Source: Toxoplasma gondii ME49
Taxonomy: Eukaryota; Apicomplexa; Conoidasida; Eucoccidiorida; Sarcocystidae
NCBI RefSeq assembly: GCF_000006565.2
Contig: NC_031475.1
Location: 4,697,601 to 4,761,600, forward strand
Direction of reading: 5' to 3'
DNA length: 64,000 nucleotides
Part shown: positions 10,301 through 23,400 of the stretch, in pieces
How positions within the stretch are numbered: the first letter of the stretch is position 1
Layout: every line of letters begins with the position of its first letter
Notes under the pieces: model-generated
The model's input: only the letters and a program-made list of their open reading frames with translations
Databases searched by the model: none
What the model was told of the DNA's origin: nothing
Made by a program: the position numbers and the translations under genes

Positions 10301-12372
10301 AGATCGACCCGATTCTGAGTGGAATTTTCTCTGTTTCGTTGTTGTCCAAAAGCAAATTCAACCGTCCGACGTGTTTTCAACGCTCCTTGTACGTGGTCCC
10401 CGACAGCTTCGAACAAGACAGTGGGAAAAAATTGGTCGAGCAAATCTACGTTTGCCCTTTACGCAGGTCGCTTCCTTTTCAACGAAACAAAGTCGTCGGG
10501 CGTATGCAAGTATGCATTTAGATAGGCCTTTTCTGCTGAACTGTGTCTTCTATTGCGACGAACACCGCGCAACGGCATACAACTATACATAACTCACGAA
10601 GCGGCTGTGACCGACAGGCTACGCAGTGAAGAAGGGCTGCACCAGCGAGACGGTGCTTCACGGCAAACTGGCCCTAGTTGATGAAGCAGAGTGGATCATC
10701 AACGTAGCTGATCGGCATTCTTTACCTCACATAGTTGACGACGTGCTCCTCGGTAACGACAGCCATCTTCTTCAGTCTCTTTAGCAGATCGCCTCCACTG
10801 CACAACTCGAGTATCTGCGGATCAACGCCAAAATGGGGTCACCACTCAACTGTTGTCTTTTAAGATGGGAACAACGAGATTCCTAGGAGAGGTTAAATTA
10901 AACAGATACCATTTTTTTCGATGCCGGCACGTTGACATTTCTAGAAAATACATACGTAGATATACTGTAAAGCGGTACCTCTGCCAATGCAACCAGCAAG
11001 CAACCAGAAAAAACACGTAGAGAGCGAAATCTTCTTGAGCACCTCAACGAAATGAAAGTCTATCTTTAGCATACCTGAGCCCAAAAAAGGCTGCTACTCA
11101 GGATACTACGGTAAACACGGCGCTCCACTGTTCTTGAAGCATGAAATGACACTGAGAACACCAAGCATGGGCACTGTGCCCCCCATTGTTTGATTGAGAA
11201 CAGGATCAGCAGCGGACCTTACTGCGTAACAGAAGGAATCATCCTCGAAAAAGTCGTAGTACCGAAGAATGTTCCGATGGTCTGTCGCAGCCGTTCACAC
11301 ACCAACAACCTGTTTCACATATGAAGAAGCCACGCCATATGCCTTCATTTGTAGAGAGGCACACTGTCGTTGCTCGTGTTTCGTCCTCCTTTCGTGACCG
11401 TCCAAGCTCTACCTACTTACCGGGATCACGCTCAGAAGCAAACTAGCTGTGCCCTCACACGTCCAGCAACTGAAATGACTAATCCAGTGCGATACTACAG
11501 TTTACCCTTCTCTGGATCAAGGCAAAGAATGCCTAGGCTGAAAGTGAAAGTGTGCAGGGGTGTACCGGCATCCGATCTAGTAGTAATGACAAATGTATCA
11601 CGCCAGGAGTGCCTACAGTAGTTTATTGAATACGGGTTTTGGCTCACGTAGTGACCGTAGACAATCAATTTCCCGATAAAACATTGTTTTCGTATCCACA
11701 TTCTTGACCGTTGTCTTTTGTACGATTTTAACAGCAAAATCTATTCCCGACAATCGGTGCCGGCCGGTAACGACGATCCTGAAGTGGATTAGCAAAAGAA
11801 AGAGAGGCAGCCCGCATGAGGGGGTACGGATTGTCTGGAAGAGGATGAGGACAGTCCATTCCCCTGCAATTCGAGGCCTTCTTCCGGAGGAGAAAAAAGG
11901 ACGCTTGCGGAAGCTGCTCTCAAACGGTCATGTGCGTTATTACGTACAGCATGCACTTTTTCGGCAGGCCACCTTTCACTCGTGCTTCTCATCGGAGCAG
12001 CGTTCCCTTTCGATTGTAAATTTGATGCCTATCCGAGTGTTGGGTGACGAACACCACTGAATTCGAGTGTCGGCCTGGCGTGCTGAACTGCGCTCACCCA
12101 AAAGTACCTCGTCCAAGAAGGCGAAGTTTCAAGTCGTAGAAACGCCGAATGTTGGTTTCCGAGAAGCGGAGTCCTGTGGACTTCCAAGGGAATTTTCCGG
12201 TGCGAAGATGCTGACCGATTTCAGACGGTCCAGGATTTGTTTCCTCATAAGCTTCAGCGGCGGTGCTTCGTCTCAGCCGTGAAAATAGGGAGCTGGCTTT
12301 GTTGGTCCCCTCCTGGAGTCTCTCTCGTGAAGTTGTCCCATCCCCGTTGATCTTCGTGTCTCGGTTTCCCAT
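7385..12372 (-). CDS. CDPK-like serine/threonine protein kinase, 13 exons
   Basis: Exons in transcript order: 12372-12098, 11778-11648, 11281-11223, 10814-10726, 10212-10152, 9971-9951, 9729-9608, 9372-9258, 8824-8759, 8540-8477, 8238-8157, 7721-7625, 7456-7385. All phases agree. The start MGNRDTK places Gly2 for N-myristoylation. Kinase landmarks are the glycine loop GRGTFG (87-92), Lys109 in FAVKIV, Glu128, HRD 201-203 followed by KADNFLFL, DFG 224-226, APE 248-250, YDEKCDLWSLG (256-266), and AKRPNALEAMQHPW closing the domain. Residues after about 345 resemble the junction helix of calcium-dependent kinases. The family phosphorylates proteins under calcium control at membranes or in the cytosol. 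The last exon as drawn reaches a TAG at 7385, giving about 417 residues and no EF hands; an alternative donor (CTA|GTGGAT near 7420) would continue into uncertain downstream exons. The kinase identity is firm; the C-terminus is not. Confidence 0.85.
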
Positions 12373-14493
12373 CCTGCCGAAGCCACATTGCCACCCTTTT
12401 GTTTTTTCTGGCGATTCTCACCGTGAGACTCTTGCCGCTGCACGGCAAACTATAGTGAAGGGAGGGGCAGCAGCCTCGAAGCTGTATGAAGAGCCGGCGC
12501 TCGACCTATTTCGCGGTCCCAATCACAAAAAGTGTCAGAGTACAGTTCACTTACGAATGCACCAGGAAAAGCCGGCAATGGGATGGGGAAAATGGCAAAG
12601 AATACAACAGCCCTTGCTGACGTGAATATCGATGTACACCTAAAGTTTTGTAAAGTGCCTCTGCAGCGTCGCCCGTCGAGCTGGCCTTACGAACTGGCTT
12701 GGTACCGCGTTTCGTTGGAAAAAAATCGACCTCTTGGACCATCTGTTACTAACTCAAAAACGAGGGAATAAGCATGCACCAGGAGAAGGGCAGCAGATGC
12801 GTTTGTTCCCCATGCCTACCAGCTCAGCTAGCCAGAACAAGTATCTTTCCTTGTCTCGCAGGTCAATACTGCAGACAAAGTGATCTTGCACTCTCTCCTT
12901 ACAGATTGATCCGGTGGGTCTTCCCCTCGTTCTCTTTCATGACTTCAAAAAAGGAGCAAGACTGCTCAAATGGAAATAAGTTGATATCACAGACGACTCA
13001 AGCTTCCCGTGAACTTCACAAACTCGACGTTGGCCCAGGCTCAAAACAGTGGCCAGCACTGTTCGCTGCCCGTTCAAAACATTCAAGAACTTGAAAAAGC
13101 TAGGCATCTCGTGCCAAGTGGTCCCGCCAGGGTCCTCAGCAAGCAGTGCATTTCTTATTTTGTCCATCGACTTTCTGGGTGATTCGCGACGTCCTTTGCT
13201 CTGTTCGAGTTCACGAAGTCTGTGTTAGAGCAGAACAGTTCCAGGATTTTCGGGACCTCAGAGAAATCGCGTCGCCGAATCACTGAACTGGCTCGTGTTA
13301 TTGGAAATACATGAATACAGAAGTATTTGGATAAATGACCGAATAAATGTCATGAAGAACAGCATCAACACGAGTAGCCGACGACGGCTACCGGCTTCAG
13401 AGTACAAGCTGTGGTTGATAGGTGTGAGAAACAGCCACGGAGGTTGTAGTGTCTGTGCGCTGGGAAGGGAGCGAAGATATACTTTGTGTTGCGGGACTAG
13501 CTCGATGAATCATCAGTCTTGATGTGACAACTGGCTCGCACTGCCAATTCGCTCCGTTCTTTTTTTCTGCAATCTTTACCATTAGTGGATATTTTTGGTC
13601 TGATCCCAAGTAGGCAGTGAGCTGAACAGATACAAGGAACTTTGACAAGCACGACTAAAATTACATAAACGACAGACAGTGCGATTTGAGATCGGTCGGT
13701 GCAGAGGATCCAGCCAAAACCTTATTAACCGAGTCAAATACTGCAGGGTTGAACAGTGAGTTTGATAGTTTCAGTTCCTAGGACAGAGCACGGGGTCGGA
13801 TACCCAGGGAACTGTGTCCTCATATTCAAGAATCATACTCCAAGTCACCAGGCATGTTCCAGCGGCGGTGGCGCCCGTGTTTACTAAACATCCCTCCACG
13901 ATGAAAGAGCACCCGCAGAATATGCTAGCAAATATCGTTAAGGTACGATGTTAATAGATAGCATCTGAACAGTAAAGATGGGGATATGCTCACAAATGCG
14001 GTGCGAGGACTCGGTCGCCAGAGGACTTTATTCCTCAGCTCAGAGAAGCAGATTGGCGATGGATGCGAAGCAGCGAAAGCATCTGCCGATTTCGACGTTA
14101 TCAGCAATGCAGTTGTCACTCTACTGAGCGGACAGAAAGTGCGATGTTTTTTCTTGAAAAGACTTCTCAGTCGGCAAGCCCCTTTAGACATTTCACGGGA
14201 CTATCCACGGCCACACTCAGTCTTCAGAAGCACTCTATTCCTGCGCTTGTCTTTGCCGCCTCGGCCATCAATATTTAGAAATAGGTACTTGGGATGCACA
14301 CAAAGGACGGCCATATGCACGCTTCCCGATTGGATACGCACGACAGGCATCACGTAGACGTATGTACACTGAGATAAAACTAAATATGAACTTACACGCA
14401 TGTATGTCCAAACACGCTTCGAAGACAGGCGCGTTTCCTGGACAAACGAGCCTCGATTCACAGGTCTCTGAGCCGCTATCCGGGAGCCGATTC
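12373..14493. other. Intergenic region between kinase and giant gene
   Basis: This is about 2.1 kb holding the kinase promoter and 5' leader and, on the right, the 3' untranslated region of the giant gene. I see short ORFs only, no clear repeat array and no RNA gene. Confidence 0.4.
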
Positions 14494-17400
14494 TCAGAAT
14501 TCGTTTTCTAGCTCGGCTGTATAGTAGCAATCCTCGTTTTCTGTCGCGTATCTGCCTCTTAGTCGGTCTTCCCTCTGTAGTCTTCTGTCTTGTCGGGTGT
14601 GTTCTGTCTCGACAAGCCTGTCGACAGCACAGTGTATCTCGACGTCGGCTCTCACGTCTTCTTCTATTCGTCCTAGCTCTTCTCTCCATTTACCTCGTGC
14701 ACTGCGTAGGCTCTGTCTTTCTGCGGCCACCGCAGCAAAAGAGGCAAATGAACGCGTCGCTCTCTCCCCGCCTTCCCGACTCTCTGCTTGCTCCGCAAAG
14801 CGTGCGTCCTCGTCTCCCCCACTCTCGCACCACGCGTCTTCACCCGCGTTTCCCCTGCCTTCCTCTCGAATCTGTCGCGCGTCCACAGCAGGACAGAGAC
14901 TCCGTTTTGCACTGCTTGCCTGCTCGCCGCTGCGAGGTCCACCGCGATTTCCTCGTCTTCTGTCCCCGACTCCTTCCGCGAAGCTCGGTCGCCTCCTCTC
15001 CTCGGCAACCTGTTGGAAGTACCCTGCCCATGCGCTCTCTTCTTCCCGGGTCGTCCAGCTGCGCGGGGAGTCCATGACGCCCGACTCTTCGAGAGATAAC
15101 AGAGAGAGCCTGTCGTCCCTGTCTCTGCCCTCTTCCGTTCGCGCGGTCTGTGAGGCGCCCCGCGTCTTCTGCTGCACCTGCATACTCGCCTGCCCTCTGT
15201 CTCTCCCGGCCGCGCGAGCTGCTCCTCGCGGAGTGAGAGAAACCGAACTCGAAGAGGATACCAGCGCTGCGAGCGTCACACCCACCGCCTCTGTGCCGCT
15301 GCCCGTACCGCGTTTCGCCACCAGGCATGCACCCGGGCCTCTGCGCCTCTCCTCGCTCTCCGTGTCTGCGCCTGACTCCTCCGTCTTCTGCGAGTCCAAG
15401 AACTTCGCCAGAAGCGCAGAGTTGCTTTCTCTGCCCAGGTGTCGCGGAGTCACGATTCGCCGCTCGTGAGACGCAACGGGCTGCGCACCGCACGCTCGCG
15501 GCTCGACCTTCTGCAGCATGAGGGAAAGCGACGTCCGTACCGCCACCCGCGACGCCGGCGTTCCGGACCAGACACCGTCGAGACCGGTGTCTGTCGCGAC
15601 ATTTGCCTTGCTGCGGATCTCCAGCAGCTCCTTCCGCGGCGTCTCCAGCTTCTCAGCCTGCCTCGCCGACGGCGTACACGCACCTGCGCAGGACACCGCT
15701 CGCGGCGACTTCGCTCCACGTCCGCAGTCTCTTAGAGTCAGCATGTCTGCAGCTCTGTTTCCAGAGCCCAGCATCTTGTCTCGGGGGCTGTCTCCACGCA
15801 GAGACCTGTCCGGCTCGCCGAGGTCGCTTGTCTCCCTTTGCAGAGCGTCTCCCTCTGAAAACCTGGACTCCAGTCTCACGCGCTCAACACTGGAGACAGC
15901 AGAGCTGGCCGTTCCGTTTTCCGACAGCTCCCTCTGCGTCTCAACAACAGGTACCGCTTTCTCTCGCTCTCCTCCCTTGCCGTCTTCCACGTACGACGAG
16001 CAACGTGTGGTGTCGTAGGACTCTGAGCGCACCAGCGCGGACTGCCTCAAAAGTGGAGGAGACCTCCGCGTCGGATCAAACTCTTCCAGTTCTTCTCTTT
16101 CTTCCAGTAAACCGTCTCGAGACAAGAGCCGCTCTTCTTCGAACCGCGAAGCGCCGCGATGTACAGACGCCCCCCTGTCAGCCGCCGTCGCCACCCCTCC
16201 GCCACCTGCGTCTTCTCGCACCTCGTCAAGAAGCGCGTTGTTTCCAGGAAACTCCGGAGTTCTCTTTCCTGCGGCGAATTGTCCCCGTTCCTTATCCCAG
16301 GCGACTCTCTGTTCGGCGCCTTCGCGTCGCCGCTCTTCGCTGACACCTTGCTTGCAGAATCTCTCGCCTTCCGGACCGAGAAGCCGAGCCGCCTCGCGGG
16401 CTGCCGCCAACGCTGCCTGCCCTTCCGTGAGCACAACGACGCCATCTTGAAGGACGAGAGGACCTTGCGACAAGATCTCACTCACTTCAGCAGAGAGGGA
16501 AGAAGACGGCACAGAGGGGATCGAGAAGGCACGCAGATCTGCATCGGAGGACGCGCCGACGGTCTCGGCCTGGGAAGCCTGGAGACGCCGCAACTCTTCT
16601 TGCTGTCTCCTGATGAACAGACGCAGACGCTGATCTCGACGAGCAAAGAGGTCCTGAGAAAGAAAAATGAAACAAACGATGAAGCGTGAGAGAAAGAGAC
16701 TTGGACGAAAAAAAAGAAGTGTACACGTGAGAGAGAATGTGCTTCGTCACGCAGAGAAAGCGCAGGAAACTGCGATCCAGATACTTTCGTTCTTCGTCCA
16801 TTTCGTCTTTTTCTCCGTTGCCGCGGGACCTCTCCACGTTTTTCAAGTGTCTATACCCTCCTCGTGCCATCGTCAAAGGGTGGCCTACAAGACGTCTGTT
16901 TTCTTCTTGTTTCTGCTTGGCTTCCTCGATTCTGCGAAACAATCGATTCTTGTCGCGAATCCTCTTCCGAGCCAGACGAACGGCGTTCTCGACAACCGTT
17001 GGCAGCAACTGTCTCTCTCTCGGTCTCTCGCCCGTTCCTCTCTGTTTCTCTTTCGTCTCTGCTTCTTCCTTCTCATTCGCCTCTTTGCTCTCCTCTGACT
17101 TCTCTTCTTCTCTCGTCTCCTCTGTCTGCTCCCCTTCCTTCTCTCTCCGTCTTCCTGTCTTCTCAGCTTCTGCCTTCCATCGTCTCTCGGCTGAGGAAAC
17201 TCCCCCGACGTTTCTGTTGCTTCTCGGCACCGAGAAAGATGAGAAAGATGAGAAAGAAGATCGAGAAGGTCGAGACTCCGCATACACCGCAGCTCCTTGC
17301 CAGGAAGAAGCGTTGCGGAGATACGACTCAGAACACTCAATACGAATGGAGGGACATGCGCATAAAGCAAGCTGAAGAGCTGGCTTCGACAGATCTTCCA

Positions 17401-20400
17401 TCTCAGGCGAGATATCATCCAAATTCGCAAGTGGAGACAACGAAACGAGTGCCTCTTCTGTTTGTTTTGTATCTCTCCCATTTCTTCTCTCTCGAGTTCG
17501 CCCTTGCATGCGTGCATCTTCGTCCACGGTTTCTGCTTCTCTCTGAATCTCCAATGTTTCTTCTTCCTCGCTGTCTCCCTCTTCTCTCGTTATCTCCCAG
17601 CCTTCCCCATTTTTCGCTCTTCTGACGCCCGCGTTCTCTCTCTCGTCCTGCGATCCTTCCGCGGAAAGCCTCGAGAAGGCTTGAGAGACAGATGAAAACG
17701 GTCTCTCGGCCGTCAAGGAAGACAAAGAATTCAGTCTTGATAAGGCAGAAGAAGACAGCGTCGTGCTCGTGGTTGCAGGTCCATTATTCGTAACCTCTTC
17801 TCTCTTCTCTCTTGTTCCCTAAATGGAGAGAGGAACACCCGTGCCGCACAGGCGGATGCGACAGATACGAAAGAAGACAGACGAAGACGCGCAAGAGAGC
17901 GAAACAAGAGATGCAGACGAAGGAAAGGGAGAAACGAAGGAGATCGAGACGGAGACACGAAAGACACAGAAATGGAGACCCGCGAGACGATGCAGACCCA
18001 GAAGTGAACGAGACGAAGATGGCGAGAAATCAAAGTAGGAAGACAAAAGAAGACACTTCAAAAAATCAGTCATGAGGGAAATGAAGACGCGAAAGAAGAC
18101 GTCCAAAAAGGGTAAAAAGACGCCCGAGAGAAGAAGAGAGACCAGAGAAAGGAGGGGAAAGACGTAATGACCAAGAAGCCTACCTTGTTTGTCTCCTTCG
18201 ATTCACTCCTCTCTTCTTCCTGTTTTCCCTCGGAAGACGGATAACTCTCCACTTTCGAAGGAGGTCGAACGCTCGCTTCTGTCTCTCGCTGCACGACCCG
18301 AGGCTGAAGATCGCCCCTTCTCTTTCTGGGAACAACAGAAAGAAGCGAAGCGAGAAAAAAGATTCTTTCCTGCTTCCCCTTCCAACGAATGGAAATGGTT
18401 TTTTCTTTTCACCTTCTTCACGATGTGCCTCGTCCTCCTTCTGAGACAGAGGAGACTGCGAGGGGGGGAACCTAACAGTAACAGAGCTCAATTGACGACA
18501 GAGGACCTCTCTTCTCTTTCTCTCGCGTTCTTCTTCGCGTTCCACGCGCTCTGGCTTCTACGCTTTTAACTCTACTCGCGACAGGAGAGAAACGGTGAAA
18601 CAAGGACTTTCACAAGAAGCTCATGAACAACCATGGATGCCGCCCCGAGATGCCTTGCAGTGGACGCCCCCCGCCAGACGTAACGTGTGAGCTGGGCGCC
18701 GAACGTCGGGAAAAACAGTTCGTCGCCTATCCTCCACTCTCGCGAACGCGTTTTTCGTTTCTACAAAAACAGGCACTTGCCTCGCTTGTTCTCTCTGTTT
18801 GGCTGCGAGCGCCAACACCTTCGCCCGCCGCTGTCGAATCTCTTGCTTGCCATCAAAAATCTGCAAGCAAGAGGAAGACGAAGAGGAGGACGAAGAGGAA
18901 GCAGAAGAGGAAGCAGAAGAGGAAGCTGAAGACGAAGAGGAGAAAGAAGAGGAAGCAGAAGAGGAAACAGTCGACGAAGAGGAGGAAGAAGAGGAAGCAG
19001 AAGAGGAAGCTGAAGACGAAGAGGAGGAAGATGAAGAGGAAGCAGAAGAGGAGGAAGATGAAGAGGAAGCAGAAGAGGAGGACGACAACGAAGAGGCCGT
19101 CTGGCCTCTGTGGGTGATCCCTGTGGCTTTGCTTTCTAGTTTCCGTTCGACTCCGGTGTGTGTGTATCCTCTGTCTCCTTTTTTCTCGCTTTCTCGCTTC
19201 ACCCCACCTCTCCTGGCCTCCGGAGAAGCGTGAAGCCTGCGTTTCTGTTCGGCCGCCTTCTGTTCGCCTTGAAGACTTTGTCTCTTTTCTCGCGACTCGA
19301 GAGTCCTGAGGCGGGAGGTAAACGTCGTTGCCGCACTGGGTCCGCGAGCGCGGCTCTGCTCTCTCTTCTTTGCCTCTGAACGTTTCTCCAGTTGCCATGA
19401 GACGCCACGAGACTCTTCCGCCTGTTTCTCTTCCTTCTCCTCCCTTCCATCGTCCACTTTCTCTTTCTCCACCTTCTCTTTCTCCACTTTCTCTTTCTCC
19501 ACTTGCTCTTTCTCCACCTTCTCTTCCTCGACTTTCTCCGCGTCTTTCCTTGTGGCTGGCTCTCCAGGGCCAGACGCGGGTGTCGGTCTCTTCTTCAGTG
19601 TCGAGGGAGAGAAGGAAGAATCCCTGTGGTTCGTCTGTTCATCCTCGCGAGGACTTTTCGGAGAGAAGGCGCTGTCGGCTTTGCTGCTTCTCTCCGGGTC
19701 TTCTTCCACTGTTTCTCCCTCCGCATGTTCGCCTCGAGGCCGCTCAGGTCGTCGTCGGACTGCTTCCCTGCCCTCGAACGCCTGCATTTCTGCCTCGAGT
19801 TCTTCTTGAAAGCAGATCGAGACATCTTCGCGCGCTCTGAGAGACACGAGGTGGAGACTGGGGTCGCGAGAGGGACAGTTGCCCCCAGAGACGGGTGTCT
19901 CCTCTGGAGTCTCCTGGAGACGAACTCTCCCCGACGGCGACATTCTGCGCGGTCGAGAAGGGAAACGCGAAGGCATCAACTCGTCCTCTCTTGCGCTTCC
20001 CTTCTGCTGTTGCCTCACGCTTTGGAGAACTTTCTGCGGACTTTCTTGCGCAAGGTCGAAAAACGATTTAAGTCCAGAAAAGAGCATGCCCACACTCTTC
20101 CTCGGACCTTCCCCGCCGCGACTCGCTTCGCAAGGCTCGGCAGCCTCAACAGGAGGCGCAGGCGCCTCTGCTGTCCCTTGCTTGTCTCCGCAGAAACGAG
20201 AGGGTGAGTCGACTTTCTTCTCGCCTGCTGCCTGTGTCTCTCTTGCGCGAGAGTCTTGTCGACTTCGTCCTCTCTCAGACTTCTTCTCGCCGCTGCCTTC
20301 TCTCACTGAAATGCGCTCTCCCTGCTTCGCCTCTCGAGACATGTTGCGAGCAACGGAGGCTCCCATGCGCGAGGAAGACCTCCCTCTCGACGAGGATCTT

Positions 20401-23400
20401 TGTCTCACCGTTTCCTGCTTGGTCCCCGTGTGTCTGTCTCCAGCGGCGCTCTCTTTCGGCGCTCCTCTCTCACCTGCTTCTCTTGCTGTTGGGGGGTTCC
20501 CTTGCTCGCTCTCTTTGGGCGAGAAGAGTCCTGCGGTTAATTCGCGGATCGATGGAGTTGAGAACCATGGCCTGTTCCCGCCGCTTCTTTCCGGCAGAGC
20601 TGGAAGCGCCAAAGCGAAGTCTGGACTGCCTCCCTCCTGCTCCCCTGTTTCTCCGTTCGCAGGAAACGGACCTTGACCCTCTTGACTCTGGCTGCGCAGT
20701 CCCCTGGGGCGCGCGCCATTCCGCTCTGCCTCACGGAGTACGTCTGTTGCTCTCTGATCTCGACCTTTTTCATCTTTCTCTGGAAGCTCCACCTGCCTCA
20801 GAGATTGCTGGCGACATCTCCTCCTCAGCTCTGCATTGAGCACCTGCTTTCGGTTCGCGAGTGAGGCCAGGAGGGTGCACAGCTCGCTTCTCCGGGCCTC
20901 CGTCTCTTTCAGCTCTTTCGCGATCTTCCGTCTCCTCTCTCGCAGCAGAGACACGCTCCTCGCGACGGCAGGCGCCACTACGCTGGGCGCGGCGGTCGAC
21001 AAGGAGGAGGAGAAGAAGAAGCGCGCAAGCTGTGGGGCATTGAGAGAAGAGAACTCTTCTTCGCACTGACGGAGTGCATCGCGTTTTTCGTAGACTCGAC
21101 GGTCGATCTCCTCCAAGCGCCTGAAAAGGCAAAGATTCGACAGAAAGGGGGAAGACGGTGTCTCAACCTCGGGCAGATACTGCTGGCTCTCGAAACAACG
21201 GAACAGAGTCGTGAAAGAGAAATCCCCTCACAAGAGTATCTGAGTTTCTTCCATGCGAACAGGAGAGAGAAAGAGAGAGAGACAGGGACGAATAGGGATG
21301 AGAACGGAGACACCCTCGGTTCGGCAGACACACACACTTTGAGGTTAACATACGCCTATTTCTGGAGTCTCTTCGAGAAAACAATGTCCAGAGGAGGAAT
21401 TCACGAACCGAAGAGATGCGAGAATCAGAGTTCGAATTCAACTCGTCTCCTTTTTTGTCTCACCCAGACAAACGCGCCTGCTGAAGGGCGACGGCATGGG
21501 CGTCCTCTCGCAGCCTGCGATCTCGCATGTTTCCGGTCTCGTTTGCTGCGCGGTCTCGCAGTTCGGTGTCCGTCTCCAAAGTGTCTCCGACTGTCTCCTC
21601 GCCCAGAGACCGCGACCGGGCAACCGTGCCGCGGCTCCGGTGCTCTTTCTCCGGCTCCAGTGTCGGCCATGTTTCTGGGGTCGAAGCGCTTGCGGCTGCG
21701 CTTCCTCTCAGCTGCCAGGCCGCCTCCAGGCTCGCTTTGTCCTGCTTGTTCTCTCGCTTCCGACTCTCAACCGCAAGAGAGCTTCCATTCCGTCCGCACT
21801 GCTCGTCCTTTCTTTCGTAATGGCACACCTGCGGCTTGCGTGCAATCTCATTCTCGTCTGCCCTTTCCTCCTCCTCGTTGTCGCCTTCGATCCTTCTCCT
21901 CAAACCGGAGAACGTTGCTCTGAAACTCATCCCCTCCACCTCTCCAGACTCCACTCGCTCCTCCGGACTTCCCCCCAACCGGCACTCCGCTTCTTCCTCT
22001 TCAGTGAAGAAGCCGGCTGAGCTTGCCCTCCTCGTCTCACCTTCCGAAAAGTCTTCTGAAAAGGCTTCCGGCATGGTTTCTTCTGGAAACGCGTCTCCTC
22101 TTTCTCCGCCGAGACACGCGTCTCTCGAGAGATCCGCCCGTTTCTCGAGCTCGCTTCTTCTCGCCTCAGCATACGCTGAACGAAGCGCCTTGTGTCTCGA
22201 CTTTCGCGCGACCTCTCTGTCTCGCCGTGCTCTCTCCTCTTCATCGAAGTTCCTTCCGCGCGCTCTGCCCGACTCCTCGCGCAACGGCTCACCCTCGCAT
22301 CGCGTCCGAGCCGCTACACCTGCAGGCAGTCCGTCCGCGCCTGTCTCGCCCGGAGATAAAATCGAGTTTCCTCGCGCCACCAACTCGAGGTTTCTTCTCC
22401 TGGATTCGCGCTGACGCGCTCGCAGCTCGAGCCGGCGCCCAACAGGCGGCAGCGAAGAGCAGAGGAGCTGTCTCCGTTTCCCTCGCGCGTCCTGCTCGCC
22501 TGTCTTCTCCGCGAGTCGTTGATGCCCCAAACAACGCGCAGTGTGGGGAGAAGACACCTGGTCGGAGAAGGCCGGCAGACGGGGGACAGGCTTCAGAGGT
22601 TTCTGGAGTCCTCGCGACCTGCCCTCCCGCGCCTCTCTTCTCTGCGGCACAGTTTCACGGACTTCTCTCCAGAGTGCAGCTGCGTCGCCAGACGAGAGCG
22701 AGAAGTCGTCTTCGGCAAAGGCCGAGAGAGTCGAGACTCTCGACGGCCCTGGGAAGTCCTCAGACGACGGCAGCGCGAGGAAACGCTTCAAGCCGACTGG
22801 GTCGAGAAGCGTTGGATCCAAAAGCCTCTCGAGTTTCGAAAACGCGCCTTCCTCCGAAGACCTCACATGGACTCTGCGCTTCGCCACAGTGCAGGATGGT
22901 GAGAGTTCTCCACCTTTCGCGTCTCCTGGACTCTGCGCCGGGTCCTGAGACTCGAGGAAAGGATCGGGAACGGAGGCACCGGAAGCCAGATAAGGAAACT
23001 GGATCTGAGAACTCGCGGTTTCCTTCCGACAGGCGCGCCTCTCGCCTGTTCGCTCTTGACATCTTTCCTCTCGCGGGTCCTCCAGAGCGCGAAGAAACTC
23101 CTCCCAGTGCTGCTCTCCGACGCTCGGCTCACGCTCGCCGGCTCCATGCTTCTCCTCTCCTCTCCGCGCGTCGCTGCCGCGTCCTTCCTCTCTACCCTGC
23201 CTGTCTGTCGAAACACCCTGTTCTGGCGTCTCTTCTTTGCGCCGCGAGTCTTCTGTCTCCACTCGCACCGCTTCGACTGCGAGGGCCTCCGGATCCTCCA
23301 GATACCCCGGTGGCAACAGAGAGGCGAGACACGAAGAGAGAGAAGCAGAAGAGAGAGAAGAAGAGAGAGAAGAGGAGGCCGAAGACGAAGACGAAGAAAG

